Positions 1-5,412 of a DNA stretch of 6,076 nucleotides are shown here, in pieces. Origin of the DNA: Lachnospiraceae bacterium UBA7012 (GTDB lineage Bacteria; Bacillota; Clostridia; Lachnospirales; Lachnospiraceae); the NCBI GenBank assembly GCA_002449595.1, contig DJXE01000025.1:1-6076 (forward strand), written 5' to 3'. The notes beneath the pieces were generated by a model that made no database searches, was not told the origin of the DNA, and was given only the letters and a program-made list of their open reading frames with translations. Position 1 is the stretch's first letter. Each line of letters starts with the position of its first letter. A program made the position numbers and the translations under genes.

Positions 1-267
1 CACTTCGCGAAGACCGGCATTCGCTGCAATGCGATCGCGCCGGGGTTCTTTTCGACGGCGCAGAATGCGAAGCTGCTGTGGAACGAGGACGGGACGCCCA
101 CCGCGCGCACCGGCAAGATCCTGAACGCGACGCCGATGGGGCGCTTCGGGGAGCCGGAGGAACTCGTGGGCAGCCTGCTGTTCCTGCTGGATGAGAAGTG
201 CTCCGGCTTCATCACCGGCGTCGTGCTGCCGGTGGATGGCGGGTTTAATGCTTATTCGGGAGTTTGA
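1..267 (+). CDS. uxuB: D-mannonate oxidoreductase (fructuronate reductase), SDR family, C-terminal part
   Basis: Only the last 88 codons are inside the window; the frame is open from base 1 to TGA at 265-267. The product should be a cytoplasmic NAD(P)-dependent short-chain dehydrogenase interconverting D-fructuronate and D-mannonate in hexuronate (glucuronate) catabolism. Seen directly: the post-catalytic SDR segment NAIAPGFFSTAQN, the TPMGRFGEPEEL stretch typical of SDR C-termini, and the ending PVDGGFNAYSGV. From memory, this ending and the inserted LLWNEDGTPTARTGKI segment fit the Bacillus YjmF/UxuB-type mannonate oxidoreductases better than generic FabG. The Rossmann fold and YxxxK catalytic site lie upstream of the window. 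The next gene follows after 14 nt, so the two are probably one operon. The substrate assignment is family inference; another polyol or aldonate SDR is the alternative. Confidence 0.8.
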   Translation, partial: HFAKTGIRCNAIAPGFFSTAQNAKLLWNEDGTPTARTGKILNATPMGRFGEPEELVGSLLFLLDEKCSGFITGVVLPVDGGFNAYSGV

Positions 268-281
268 GAGCGGAGAAACGT

Positions 282-1559
282 ATGGATATTGATCGGATCG
301 CTAAAAATGACGAAGGCCTGAGCCGGGAGGAGATCCGGGAGGCGCTCATGGAGTCGCTTGAGGGGCGGCGCGTGGGGAAAGTGCTGATCCTTCCGCCGGA
401 CTTCACGCGCTATCACTCCGGCGCGGGGTTCATCACAAATGTGTATTATCACGCACTGACGGAGCGTGGGGCTTCGGTGGACATCCTGCCTGCGCTCGGC
501 ACGCATGCGCCGGTGAGTGAGGAGCAGATGGATGCCATGTTCGGGGACATTCCGCATGACCGTTTTCTTGTGCATGACTGGCGCCATGACGTGGTCCGGC
601 TCGGGGAGATTCCCGCGGACTATGTCAGTGAGATCACGGAAGGTCTCTGGACGGATCCGGTCAGTGTCGAGGTCAACCGGCGCATCATGGACGAGAGCTA
701 CGACCTGATCATCTCTCCGGGGCAGGTGGTGCCGCATGAGGTCATCGGTATGTCGAATCATGCCAAGAACCTTTTCGTCGGGACGGGCGGCAGTGACATG
801 ATCAACAAGAGCCACATGATCGGCGCGGTGTACGGCATGGAGCGCATGATGGGGCGCGATCACACGCCGGTCCGGAAGCTTTTTGATTACGGGATGGAGC
901 ATTTCCTGAACGAGCGGCCGATCCTTTTCGTTCTGACGGTGACGACGGCGCCCGGCGGAGAGATCCGCACGCATGGGCTTTTTATCGGCGAGGGGCGCGA
1001 TTGCCTCACCAAAGCTGTGAAGCTCGCGCAGGAGAAGAATATCGACTTCGTTCCGACCGGACTGAAGAAGTGCGTGGTGTATCTCGATCCCTCCGAGTTC
1101 AAGAGCACCTGGCTCGGCAACAAGGCAGTCTACCGCACGCGCATGGCCATGGCGGACGGCGGCGAGCTGATCGTGCTGGCGCCGGGCGTCGAGCGGTTCG
1201 GCGAGGACACGGAGTGCGACCGCCTGATCCGCAAGTACGGCTACCGCGGACGGCTGCACACGCTTGAAGAATTCCGGAAGCCGGAGAGCCAGGATCTGCG
1301 GGACAACATGGGTGCTGCGGCGCACCTCATTCATGGGTCGTCGGATGGACGCTTTTCCATCACTTATGCCGTGCGTGATATTTCTCGGGAAGAGATCGAG
1401 GGCGTCGGCTTTGGCAGCGCGGATTATGAGGAGATGTGCAGGCGCTACGACCCCACGAAGCTCCAGTACGGCTACAACACGGTGGATGGGGAAGAAATCT
1501 ATTTCATTCCTAATCCGGCGCTTGGGCTCTGGATCAACAGGGAGAAGTTTGAGGGGTGA
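282..1559 (+). CDS. LarA-superfamily nickel-pincer-dependent racemase/epimerase (2-hydroxyacid; possibly mannonate/gluconate 2-epimerase)
   Basis: This is a 425-aa cytoplasmic protein, close to the usual LarA length. ATG at 282 is chosen over the in-frame TTG at 264 because GGAG at 272-275 sits 6 nt before it and the TTG overlaps the previous stop. The N-terminal DUF2088-type domain shows D40-F-T-R43 and GTH with H75. The signature region PHEVIGMSNHAKNLFVG continues to NKSHMIGA. H152, K162 and H178 have the same 10- and 16-residue spacings as H174, K184 and H200 of Lactobacillus LarA; there K184 anchors the nickel-pincer nucleotide, H200 ligates Ni and H174 is catalytic. R43 and H75 lie 32 residues apart, against 33 for R75/H108. 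The family racemises or epimerises 2-hydroxyacids. The upstream mannonate oxidoreductase suggests an aldonate substrate, as in the reported D-gluconate 2-epimerase branch; this is inference. No larB/C/E cofactor genes are visible here. Confidence 0.85.
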   Translation: MDIDRIAKNDEGLSREEIREALMESLEGRRVGKVLILPPDFTRYHSGAGFITNVYYHALTERGASVDILPALGTHAPVSEEQMDAMFGDIPHDRFLVHDWRHDVVRLGEIPADYVSEITEGLWTDPVSVEVNRRIMDESYDLIISPGQVVPHEVIGMSNHAKNLFVGTGGSDMINKSHMIGAVYGMERMMGRDHTPVRKLFDYGMEHFLNERPILFVLTVTTAPGGEIRTHGLFIGEGRDCLTKAVKLAQEKNIDFVPTGLKKCVVYLDPSEFKSTWLGNKAVYRTRMAMADGGELIVLAPGVERFGEDTECDRLIRKYGYRGRLHTLEEFRKPESQDLRDNMGAAAHLIHGSSDGRFSITYAVRDISREEIEGVGFGSADYEEMCRRYDPTKLQYGYNTVDGEEIYFIPNPALGLWINREKFEG

Positions 1560-1611
1560 GTGCGGGACCTTAGTATCGAACGAAGATAATTTGATATTTG
1601 AATTTTGGTGC

Positions 1612-1634
1612 AGCGCGGGTTATATTCCCGCGCT
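1612..1634. other. Perfect 8-bp stem-loop downstream of the larA-like gene
   Basis: AGCGCGGG at 1612-1619 pairs perfectly with CCCGCGCT at 1627-1634 around the 7-nt loop TTATATT. It lies 53 nt after the larA-like stop codon, in an AT-rich setting. Neither strand shows a run of T right after the stem, so it is not a standard intrinsic terminator. It could end or protect the 3' end of the upstream mRNA (inference). Confidence 0.5.
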
Positions 1635-1680
1635 GTGCATATATACATACAGAATGAACGGTTCAGACGTTCAAGGAAGG

Positions 1681-1777
1681 TCGGAACGTTTGCGGGTGAG
1701 AGCATTCAGAAAAATCGGAACGCCTGCGGGTGAGAGCATTCAGAAAAATCGGAATGCTTGCGGGTGAGAGCATTCAG
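1681..1777. repeat. 34-bp tandem direct repeat, about 2.9 copies
   Basis: Units start at 1681, 1715 and 1749. The first two are 34 bp each and differ at only about two positions; the third matches for 29 bp and then diverges. The shared core is TGCGGGTGAGAGCATTCAG, flanked by TCGGAA and AAAAA. Unit 3 has GAATGC and GCATTC as a perfect 6-bp inverted repeat around 12 nt; in units 1 and 2 this pairing is weakened by one or two changes. A diverged earlier copy may begin at about 1656 (GAACGGTTC), and ACGTTC (1667-1672) pairs with GAACGT (1684-1689). The repeats sit upstream of the promoter of the 1858 gene, so an operator or RNA-structure role is possible. They could also be a neutral minisatellite. 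Confidence 0.85.
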
Positions 1778-1805
1778 CATAAAGCGGAGAACTTGCTTTG
1801 GCGAG

Positions 1806-1834
1806 TGGACGGGAATCAAACATTTAGTGATAAT
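1806..1834 (+). promoter_or_regulatory. Probable sigma-A promoter of the 1858 gene
   Basis: TGGACG at 1806-1811 (4/6 to TTGACA) and GATAAT at 1829-1834 (5/6 to TATAAT) are separated by exactly 17 bp. Transcription would start near 1841, giving a leader of only about 17 nt before the ATG at 1858. The tandem repeats end about 28 bp upstream of the -35 box. Confidence 0.5.
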
Positions 1835-1857
1835 AGAAGTATAACGCACCCGGGGAA

Positions 1858-2325
1858 ATGAAAAGAAGCACCGCAGAATCACTCATGCGGAAATGCTTGG
1901 AAATGGAGAGAGAAATGGCACAGAACCAGGCGGAACAGGAAAAGAAATTTGAACAGCGCGCACAGACGAAGGATGCGTTTTCGCAGTTTGTGGCGGCGAA
2001 GAATGAATTCAAGATGTCGCTCGCACAGCTGAAGAAGAAGCCCAAGAGACTGCGCAGGCCCATGCCCGGCAGAGCGAAGCTTGCAGTCACCGGCAGATCA
2101 CTTCTCACGGTGAACAAGGAAGGCCAGATGGTGCAGATGCCCTATCGCCCGATGCAGAGACCGGCCGTCAGAACGATCAGCTTCGCGCAGCTCTGCAGCA
2201 TGAGCAGAGCCGGCATGGCGGACGAAGTCTTCCGCAGAAGAGCGGAGATGGAATTCGCGCTGAACGAATTCAAGATGCAGCGCATCGCCATGATGAACAG
2301 CAGGCATGCGGATATGACGCTGTGA
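1858..2325 (+). CDS. Hypothetical basic, methionine-rich protein
   Basis: This 155-aa protein is not one I recognise. It has 18 Arg and 14 Lys against 13 Glu and 3 Asp (net about +16), 16 Met and no Trp. Residues 10-60 are charged and Gln-rich and look helical, possibly a coiled coil. Residues 59-72 form a basic Pro-containing linker, and residues 115-148 are a second helical stretch. NEFKM occurs twice (49-53 and 136-140), encoded by 16-bp stretches differing at one base (2001-2016, 2262-2277). There is no signal peptide or membrane segment. The composition suits nucleic-acid or scaffold binding, which is inference only. The start is uncertain: GGGG at 1852-1855 lies only 2 nt before the ATG, with later Mets at residues 10 and 16. 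Twelve of 18 Arg codons are AGA/AGG. A good promoter and terminator bracket it, which supports a real monocistronic gene. Confidence 0.65.
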   Translation: MKRSTAESLMRKCLEMEREMAQNQAEQEKKFEQRAQTKDAFSQFVAAKNEFKMSLAQLKKKPKRLRRPMPGRAKLAVTGRSLLTVNKEGQMVQMPYRPMQRPAVRTISFAQLCSMSRAGMADEVFRRRAEMEFALNEFKMQRIAMMNSRHADMTL

Positions 2326-2426
2326 CGGCTGGATGGCTCTTAAAGGAAAAATTGATTTCTTGTCGGCTGATGCCCGGAAGGCATTTCTGACTTCAATCTC
2401 GGCTGACGTTGGAAAAGAAGAATAAT

Positions 2427-2474
2427 GATCCCCGGTGATCCTGCAATTGCGGCAGTGATCATCGGGGATCTTTT
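2427..2474 (+). terminator. Rho-independent terminator after the 1858 gene
   Basis: The 14-nt arm GATCCCCGGTGATC (2427-2440) pairs with GATCATCGGGGATC (2457-2470), with one G-U pair. The stem is extended inward by CTGC (2441-2444) and GCAG (2452-2455), with a one-base bulge and a 7-nt loop. TTTT follows immediately at 2471-2474. It lies about 100 nt after the stop codon of the 1858 gene and separates that unit from ybaK. The A-rich upstream flank (AAAAGAAGAATAAT) could give weaker activity on the minus strand. Confidence 0.88.
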
Positions 2475-2508
2475 CATGTGTGGGTTTTGAAGTATGTGGG
2501 CCTTAGAA

Positions 2509-2591
2509 GAACCTGCTTTGGAATGAACCAGCTATTGGAAAGAATCAGTTTTTTGAAGGAATCTGCTTTGAATTGAATCAGCTTGACGAAA
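2509..2591. repeat. 16-17 bp imperfect tandem array, five units
   Basis: Units start at 2509, 2525, 2542, 2559 and 2575, with lengths 16, 17, 17, 16 and 17. The approximate consensus is GAAYCWGCTTTKGAAW. Units 1 and 4 are closest to each other (GAACCTGCTTTG, GAATCTGCTTTG), 50 bp apart. Unit 1 also matches GAACTTGCTTTGG at 1789-1801 upstream of the 1858 gene at 12 of 13 positions. The array ends on the TTGACG at 2583-2588, a possible -35 box for the downstream unit. Function unknown: clustered binding sites or a decayed minisatellite. Confidence 0.75.
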
Positions 2592-2612
2592 GATAAGCGG
2601 CGAACTTCTGAT
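2583..2612 (+). promoter_or_regulatory. Weak promoter candidate for ybaK and the esterase
   Basis: TTGACG at 2583-2588 is a 5/6 match to the -35 consensus. The best -10 at usable spacing is TCTGAT at 2607-2612 (4/6, 18-bp spacer). A promoter is expected between the terminator ending at 2474 and ybaK at 2805, but this one is not strong. If correct, the leader would be nearly 190 nt and purine-rich. Confidence 0.25.
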
Positions 2613-2742
2613 ACGATTATTCATTGTGCATCAGGCCGCGGAGATGTACCTTAAAGGAGCGGCTTCTCGTGGAATCCGGAATTACGGCATAAATCAAGAA
2701 ATGAAAAAAAATGCCGTAAAAATAGTGAGCCAGAGAATAAGC

Positions 2743-2790
2743 AAAGAAGAAAACAAGTTAAAGAAGAAAACAAGTAAAGAAGAAAAGAAG
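2743..2790. repeat. Purine-rich 16-17 bp tandem repeat, three units
   Basis: AAAGAAGAAAACAAGTT (2743-2759) is followed by AAAGAAGAAAACAAGT (2760-2775) and AAAGAAGAAAAGAAG (2776-2790). It ends 14 nt before the ybaK ATG and borders its ribosome binding site, within a tract from about 2694 that is almost all purine on the plus strand. Slippage duplication is the simplest origin. An A/G-rich unstructured leader could also aid ribosome loading. Confidence 0.8.
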
Positions 2791-2804
2791 GCAGAGGAAA
2801 CAGC

Positions 2805-3284
2805 ATGGCACTGGAGAGGGCAGTCAGGGATCTGGAGAAGAAGGGTTTCGGCGATCGGGTGATCATTCCGGAGCACAGCAGCGCGACGGTGGAGGAAGCG
2901 GCCGCGGCGCTCGGCTGCAGTCCGGGCATGATCGCGAAGACGCTGTCTTTCCTGCAGGGGGAGCAGCCGGTGCTGATCCTGGCGGAGGGCTCGGCGAGGA
3001 TCGACAACAGGAAGTACAGAGAGCGCTTCGGATGCAAGGCGAAGATGATTCCTTCTGATCAGGTGGAAGCATTGGTCGGACATGATGTCGGCGGTGTCTG
3101 TCCATTCGGAATCAATGAAGGAGTTATTGTGTATCTCGATGAGAGCCTCAAGATCCATGAGACGGTCTACCCCGCGGCAGGAAGCGACCACAGCGCAGTG
3201 AGACTGTCCATCGCGGAACTCGAACAATGCAGCGACTACAGTGGCTGGGTCGACGTCTGCAAGTTTCCTGAAGCTGCCATATAA
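2805..3284 (+). CDS. YbaK/EbsC-family aminoacyl-tRNA deacylase-like protein
   Basis: A 159-aa cytoplasmic protein, the usual length for a single-domain YbaK/ProX/EbsC protein. These hydrolyse mischarged aminoacyl-tRNA (for YbaK, Cys-tRNA-Pro) as free-standing trans-editing factors. Visible hallmarks are the N-terminal segment EHSSATVEEAAAALG, the motif GMIAKTL with K45 at the position of the catalytic lysine of Haemophilus YbaK (from memory), the strand EGSARIDNRK, and the family motif VGGVCPFG at 95-102. The C-terminal AAGSDHSAVRLS segment also fits the family. ATG at 2805 is supported by AGAGGA at 2793-2798, 6 nt upstream. The esterase follows 22 nt after the stop, so co-transcription is likely. 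The actual tRNA and amino-acid specificity cannot be read from this sequence. Arg codons are mostly AGA/AGG (6 of 8). Confidence 0.85.
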   Translation: MALERAVRDLEKKGFGDRVIIPEHSSATVEEAAAALGCSPGMIAKTLSFLQGEQPVLILAEGSARIDNRKYRERFGCKAKMIPSDQVEALVGHDVGGVCPFGINEGVIVYLDESLKIHETVYPAAGSDHSAVRLSIAELEQCSDYSGWVDVCKFPEAAI

Positions 3285-3306
3285 ACATCGGAGGCAAAAA
3301 CAAGTT

Positions 3307-4104
3307 ATGAAGAGAACAATAGATACGCCCGGAGGGAAGATGAAGCTGATCATCCTGCGCCACGGAGAGGGCCCCGGAATACTGTGGATCCACGGCGGCG
3401 GATACGTCATGGGCATGTCAGAGATGGTGTATTTTTCCATGGGAAGAATGCTGGCAAAGCACTATGGCGGCACTGTCGTTTCGCCGGAGTACAGACTTGC
3501 AAAGAAGGCACCATATCCGGCGGCGCTGGAGGACTGCTACGCGGCGCTGAAATACATGTATGACAATGCTGAGGAACTCGGATTCGACAAGGACAGGATC
3601 ATCGTCGGCGGAGAGAGCGCCGGAGGCGGACTCGCAGCGGCTGTATGCAGATATGCGAGGGACAAGGGAGAGGTGCCTGTGCTTTTCCAGATCCCGCTTT
3701 ATCCGATGCTTGATTGTGAGGACACAGATTCATCGCGCGACAATCACGCGCACGGGTGGGACACAAGAAGAAATCACCGGGGCTGGAAGTCGTACCTGCG
3801 GGACCTGTATGGCACGGACCGGGTGCCGCCTTACGCGAGCCCATCCCGCGCGACAGAGTACAATGAATTGCCTCCCTGTTACACATATATTGAGGATGGG
3901 GAGCCGTTCTATGACGAGACGCTCACTTATGTCAGGAATCTTCAGGAAGCGGGCATAGATGCAGCAGTTGACGTGTTCCACGGCCACACGCACGGCTTTG
4001 ACTATATGTTCTGGACGAAGAATGCGAAAGAAGCAAAACAAATGCTGATTCAGGCAGCAGCCAGGTACATGCAGCCTGATAGCAGTTCACAACCAAACAA
4101 ATGA
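3307..4104 (+). CDS. Alpha/beta hydrolase of the hormone-sensitive lipase type (esterase/acetylhydrolase)
   Basis: This 265-aa enzyme should hydrolyse small carboxylic esters, probably in the cytoplasm since no signal peptide is seen. The HSL-family pattern is complete: oxyanion-hole motif HGGG at 29-32, then PEYRLAKKAPYPAALEDCYAAL, nucleophile elbow GESAGG with S104, the EPFYDETL segment with D203 as likely acid, and H229 within HTHGF as the base. The start is set at ATG 3307. GGAGG at 3290-3294 lies 12 nt upstream, a little far. An in-frame GTG at 3241 would overlap ybaK by 44 nt and adds sequence with no family match. The protein is shorter than typical 300-aa HSL esterases, lacking most of the N-terminal cap. 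The tail after residue 255 is polar and coincides with the start of a DNA repeat series. The natural substrate is unknown. Confidence 0.85.
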   Translation: MKRTIDTPGGKMKLIILRHGEGPGILWIHGGGYVMGMSEMVYFSMGRMLAKHYGGTVVSPEYRLAKKAPYPAALEDCYAALKYMYDNAEELGFDKDRIIVGGESAGGGLAAAVCRYARDKGEVPVLFQIPLYPMLDCEDTDSSRDNHAHGWDTRRNHRGWKSYLRDLYGTDRVPPYASPSRATEYNELPPCYTYIEDGEPFYDETLTYVRNLQEAGIDAAVDVFHGHTHGFDYMFWTKNAKEAKQMLIQAAARYMQPDSSSQPNK

Positions 4105-4172
4105 GAATATAATAGTGCTCACAAAACGAGAAGTAAGCTCAAGAAACCGCTCACAAAGCGGTAAATGAGAGC

Positions 4173-4208
4173 AAGAAAATAAGTGCTCATGAAGCAAATT
4201 ATGAGCAC
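4173..4208 (-). terminator. Second candidate terminator for the azlCD transcript
   Basis: GTGCTCAT (4183-4190) and ATGAGCAC (4201-4208) form a perfect 8-bp stem with a 10-nt loop. Read on the minus strand, the stem is followed by TTATTTTCTTGC, a U-rich tail interrupted by single A and C residues. It lies 35 nt beyond the main minus-strand terminator and could act as a backup. Confidence 0.45.
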
Positions 4209-4243
4209 AAGAAATCATTCACAAAGCATCAAACGAGAACATA

Positions 4244-4271
4244 AAAATTGCCCACGGCGCAAGCCGTGGGC
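4244..4271 (-). terminator. Rho-independent terminator of the azlCD operon
   Basis: GCCCACGGC (4250-4258) and GCCGTGGGC (4263-4271) form a perfect 9-bp, GC-rich stem with a tetraloop (TTGC on the minus strand, GCAA on the plus). On the minus strand it is followed by AATTTTTATG, a normal U tract. It lies 66 nt after the azlD stop. On the plus strand no T run follows, so it is oriented for azlCD rather than the esterase. Confidence 0.8.
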
Positions 4272-4336
4272 ACTACAAGTTATTCACAAAACAGCGGGCA
4301 AGAACAAGAACTCCGCCTCACGAAGCGACGCCCCCC

Positions 4337-4642
4337 TCACGGCACGATCAGCGAAAACAAAAACGCCGCCCCGCAGCAGCACACCGCGGTCGTGAAGAGG
4401 TCACCCTTGAACCACGCGACGAGGACGCCGACGATCAGTGCGCAGAGGCCGGCGCCGGGATTGGCGGTGGCACTCAGGATCGCGGGGAACGTCATGACGG
4501 CGAGCGTCACGTAAGGCACATAGAAGAGAAACGAGCGGATAAAGCGGTTCGTGATGTTTTTCCTGAGGAGCAGAAAAGGAAGCATGCGGACCGCGTAGAT
4601 CGACAGGGTCATGATGAGCAGAGAGAGCCAGGTGTTATGCAT
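4337..4642 (-). CDS. azlD: Branched-chain amino acid export subunit AzlD
   Basis: A 101-aa integral membrane protein, the small partner of AzlC. The AzlCD/BrnFE-type pair exports branched-chain amino acids across the cytoplasmic membrane. Seen: about three or four hydrophobic helices (roughly 5-26, 36-60, 63-77 and 82-100), the family segment VRMLPFLLL at 18-26, and YVPYVTLAVMTFPAIL at 41-56. A run of three cysteines (88-90) sits in the last helix. The ATG at 4642 overlaps the azlC stop by 8 nt and has an excellent ribosome binding site, AGGAGGAGG, on the minus strand (plus 4649-4657, spacing 6), inside the azlC coding region. Translation is probably coupled to azlC. Exact substrates are family inference. 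Confidence 0.88.
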   Translation of the reverse strand: MHNTWLSLLIMTLSIYAVRMLPFLLLRKNITNRFIRSFLFYVPYVTLAVMTFPAILSATANPGAGLCALIVGVLVAWFKGDLFTTAVCCCGAAFLFSLIVP

Positions 4643-5402
4643 GCGACGCCTCCTCCTGCGCGGACGGATCCGCGTCTTCTTCGATATCGACAGGCTTCAG
4701 CGCTGCAGCAGCTGCTGCGAGGGAGAGCGTCAGGATGATGATCCGAAAGCCCGATGAGATCCGCGACAGCACCGGAAGAATGCTGAAGAGCCCGCTCAGC
4801 GCCATGGAGATGGCGACGAGACCGAGAATGAAGCGGTCCCTGCGCGCGGGCGGAATGATGATCGCGAGGAACATGCCGTACATTGCGACGGTCAGCGCGT
4901 CCGTGACGCGCGCGGGCAGGATGTTGCCGACGAGGACGCCGAGCACGGTGCCGGAGCACCAGCCGGCGACGCTGATCGCGGTCATGGCGTACGTGTAAAC
5001 AGGCTCAAGATATCCGCGCACTGCACTGGAGAGCCCGAAGATCTCATCCGTCATGCAGTAGGCGAGGAAGAACCGGTGGTAAAAGGGCGTGCGCGGCCCG
5101 ATCTTCTGTGAGAGCGAGCAGCTCATCAGGAAGTAGCGCAGGTTGACGACGATCGTCGTCGCGATCATCTCGAGGACGCCGGCGCCCGCGCCGATCAGCG
5201 TGACCGCCGCGAATTCGCCCGCCGACGCGACCATGCCGAGCGACATGAGAAACGACTGCAGCGCCGTCATGCCGATCTCGCGCGCCGCGAGCCCGAGCGC
5301 GAAGGAGACCGCGAAATAGCCCGTGCAGATCGGGATCCCGTCGTGAAGGCCGCGGCGGATCCACTCTTTTTTTGTAGTCGGAAGATTCTTATTTTCATTC
5401 AT
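4635..5402 (-). CDS. azlC: Branched-chain amino acid export permease AzlC
   Basis: A 255-aa integral membrane permease of the AzlC family that works with AzlD to export branched-chain amino acids (or analogues). Diagnostic features are KKEWIRRGLHDGIPI leading into the first helix, the SLGMVASAGEF region at 54-63, the motif NLRYFLMSCSL at 87-97, TDEIFGL at 118-124, and several hydrophobic helices through residue 235. The tail after KPVDIEEDADPSAQEE is strongly acidic and may be cytoplasmic. ATG at 5402 is preferred to the in-frame TTG at 5411, because the promoter's -10 box lies only 10 nt upstream of this ATG and would put the TTG ahead of the transcript. No Shine-Dalgarno is visible, so initiation may be nearly leaderless. 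In Bacillus azlBCD is Lrp-controlled; no regulator gene is seen here. Confidence 0.88.
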   Translation of the reverse strand: MNENKNLPTTKKEWIRRGLHDGIPICTGYFAVSFALGLAAREIGMTALQSFLMSLGMVASAGEFAAVTLIGAGAGVLEMIATTIVVNLRYFLMSCSLSQKIGPRTPFYHRFFLAYCMTDEIFGLSSAVRGYLEPVYTYAMTAISVAGWCSGTVLGVLVGNILPARVTDALTVAMYGMFLAIIIPPARRDRFILGLVAISMALSGLFSILPVLSRISSGFRIIILTLSLAAAAAALKPVDIEEDADPSAQEEASHA

Positions 5403-5412
5403 AACGGTCAAT

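Larger units (their letters stand above)
2326..2804. other. Gene-free stretch with terminator and repeats
   Basis: No convincing gene lies in these 479 bases. In order they hold CGGCTG boxes at 2326, 2364 and 2400 (36-38 bp apart, the last two within TCGGCTGAYG), a strong intrinsic terminator (2427-2474), a 16-17 bp tandem array (2509-2591), a weak promoter candidate, and a purine-rich tract with its own tandem repeat (2743-2790) running into the ybaK ribosome binding site. A GTG-started frame at 2626-2862 is lysine-rich but lacks a ribosome binding site and runs into ybaK out of frame, so it is not called. Confidence 0.6.
4086..4310. repeat. Degenerate 32-36 bp repeat series between convergent genes
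   Basis: The box YTCACAAA (or a variant) recurs at 4086, 4118, 4150, 4186, 4218 and 4283. A weaker, possibly chance copy (CCCACGGCG) sits in phase at 4251. Spacings are 32, 32, 36, 32, 33 and 32. Most units also share a second box, YGAGMRCAAGAAA-like, about 16-20 nt on: TGAGAGCAAGAAA at 4166-4178, TGAGCACAAGAAA at 4202-4214, CGAGAACATAAAA at 4234-4246. The first unit lies in the last codons of the esterase. Some units fold into hairpins (4183-4208; 4250-4271). Units are too diverged, and the spacing too short, for a CRISPR array. The role is unknown. Confidence 0.65.

Noticed and set aside
252..1334. Long minus-strand open frame (360 codons) opposite the larA-like gene
   Set aside because: It mirrors the GC-rich codon pattern of a clear LarA-superfamily gene, is rich in Arg/His/Pro with no recognisable domain, and has no ribosome binding site.
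1656..1689. LexA/SOS box suggested by GAACGGTTC and GAACGTT motifs
   Set aside because: The Gram-positive SOS box needs GAAC-N4-GTTC; here the half-sites are 1 bp or 11 bp apart, and no damage-response gene is present.
2626..2862. Lysine-rich frame starting at GTG 2626 (or ATG 2701) before ybaK
   Set aside because: There is no Shine-Dalgarno at either start. The frame's lysines come from the purine-rich tandem repeat, and it runs 58 nt into ybaK in another frame.
2694..3440. Minus-strand open frame of 248 codons opposite ybaK and the esterase start
   Set aside because: It overlaps two well-supported plus-strand genes, has no domain resemblance, and its C-terminal part merely translates the complement of the A-rich repeat tract.
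4086..4310. CRISPR-like array
   Set aside because: Repeats are highly diverged, there are no distinct spacers of constant length between conserved repeats, the period is only 32-36 bp in total, and no cas gene is nearby.
4183..4514. Plus-strand frames running across the 4105-4514 region
   Set aside because: They translate the degenerate repeats and then the complement of azlD, with no ribosome binding site and no family resemblance.
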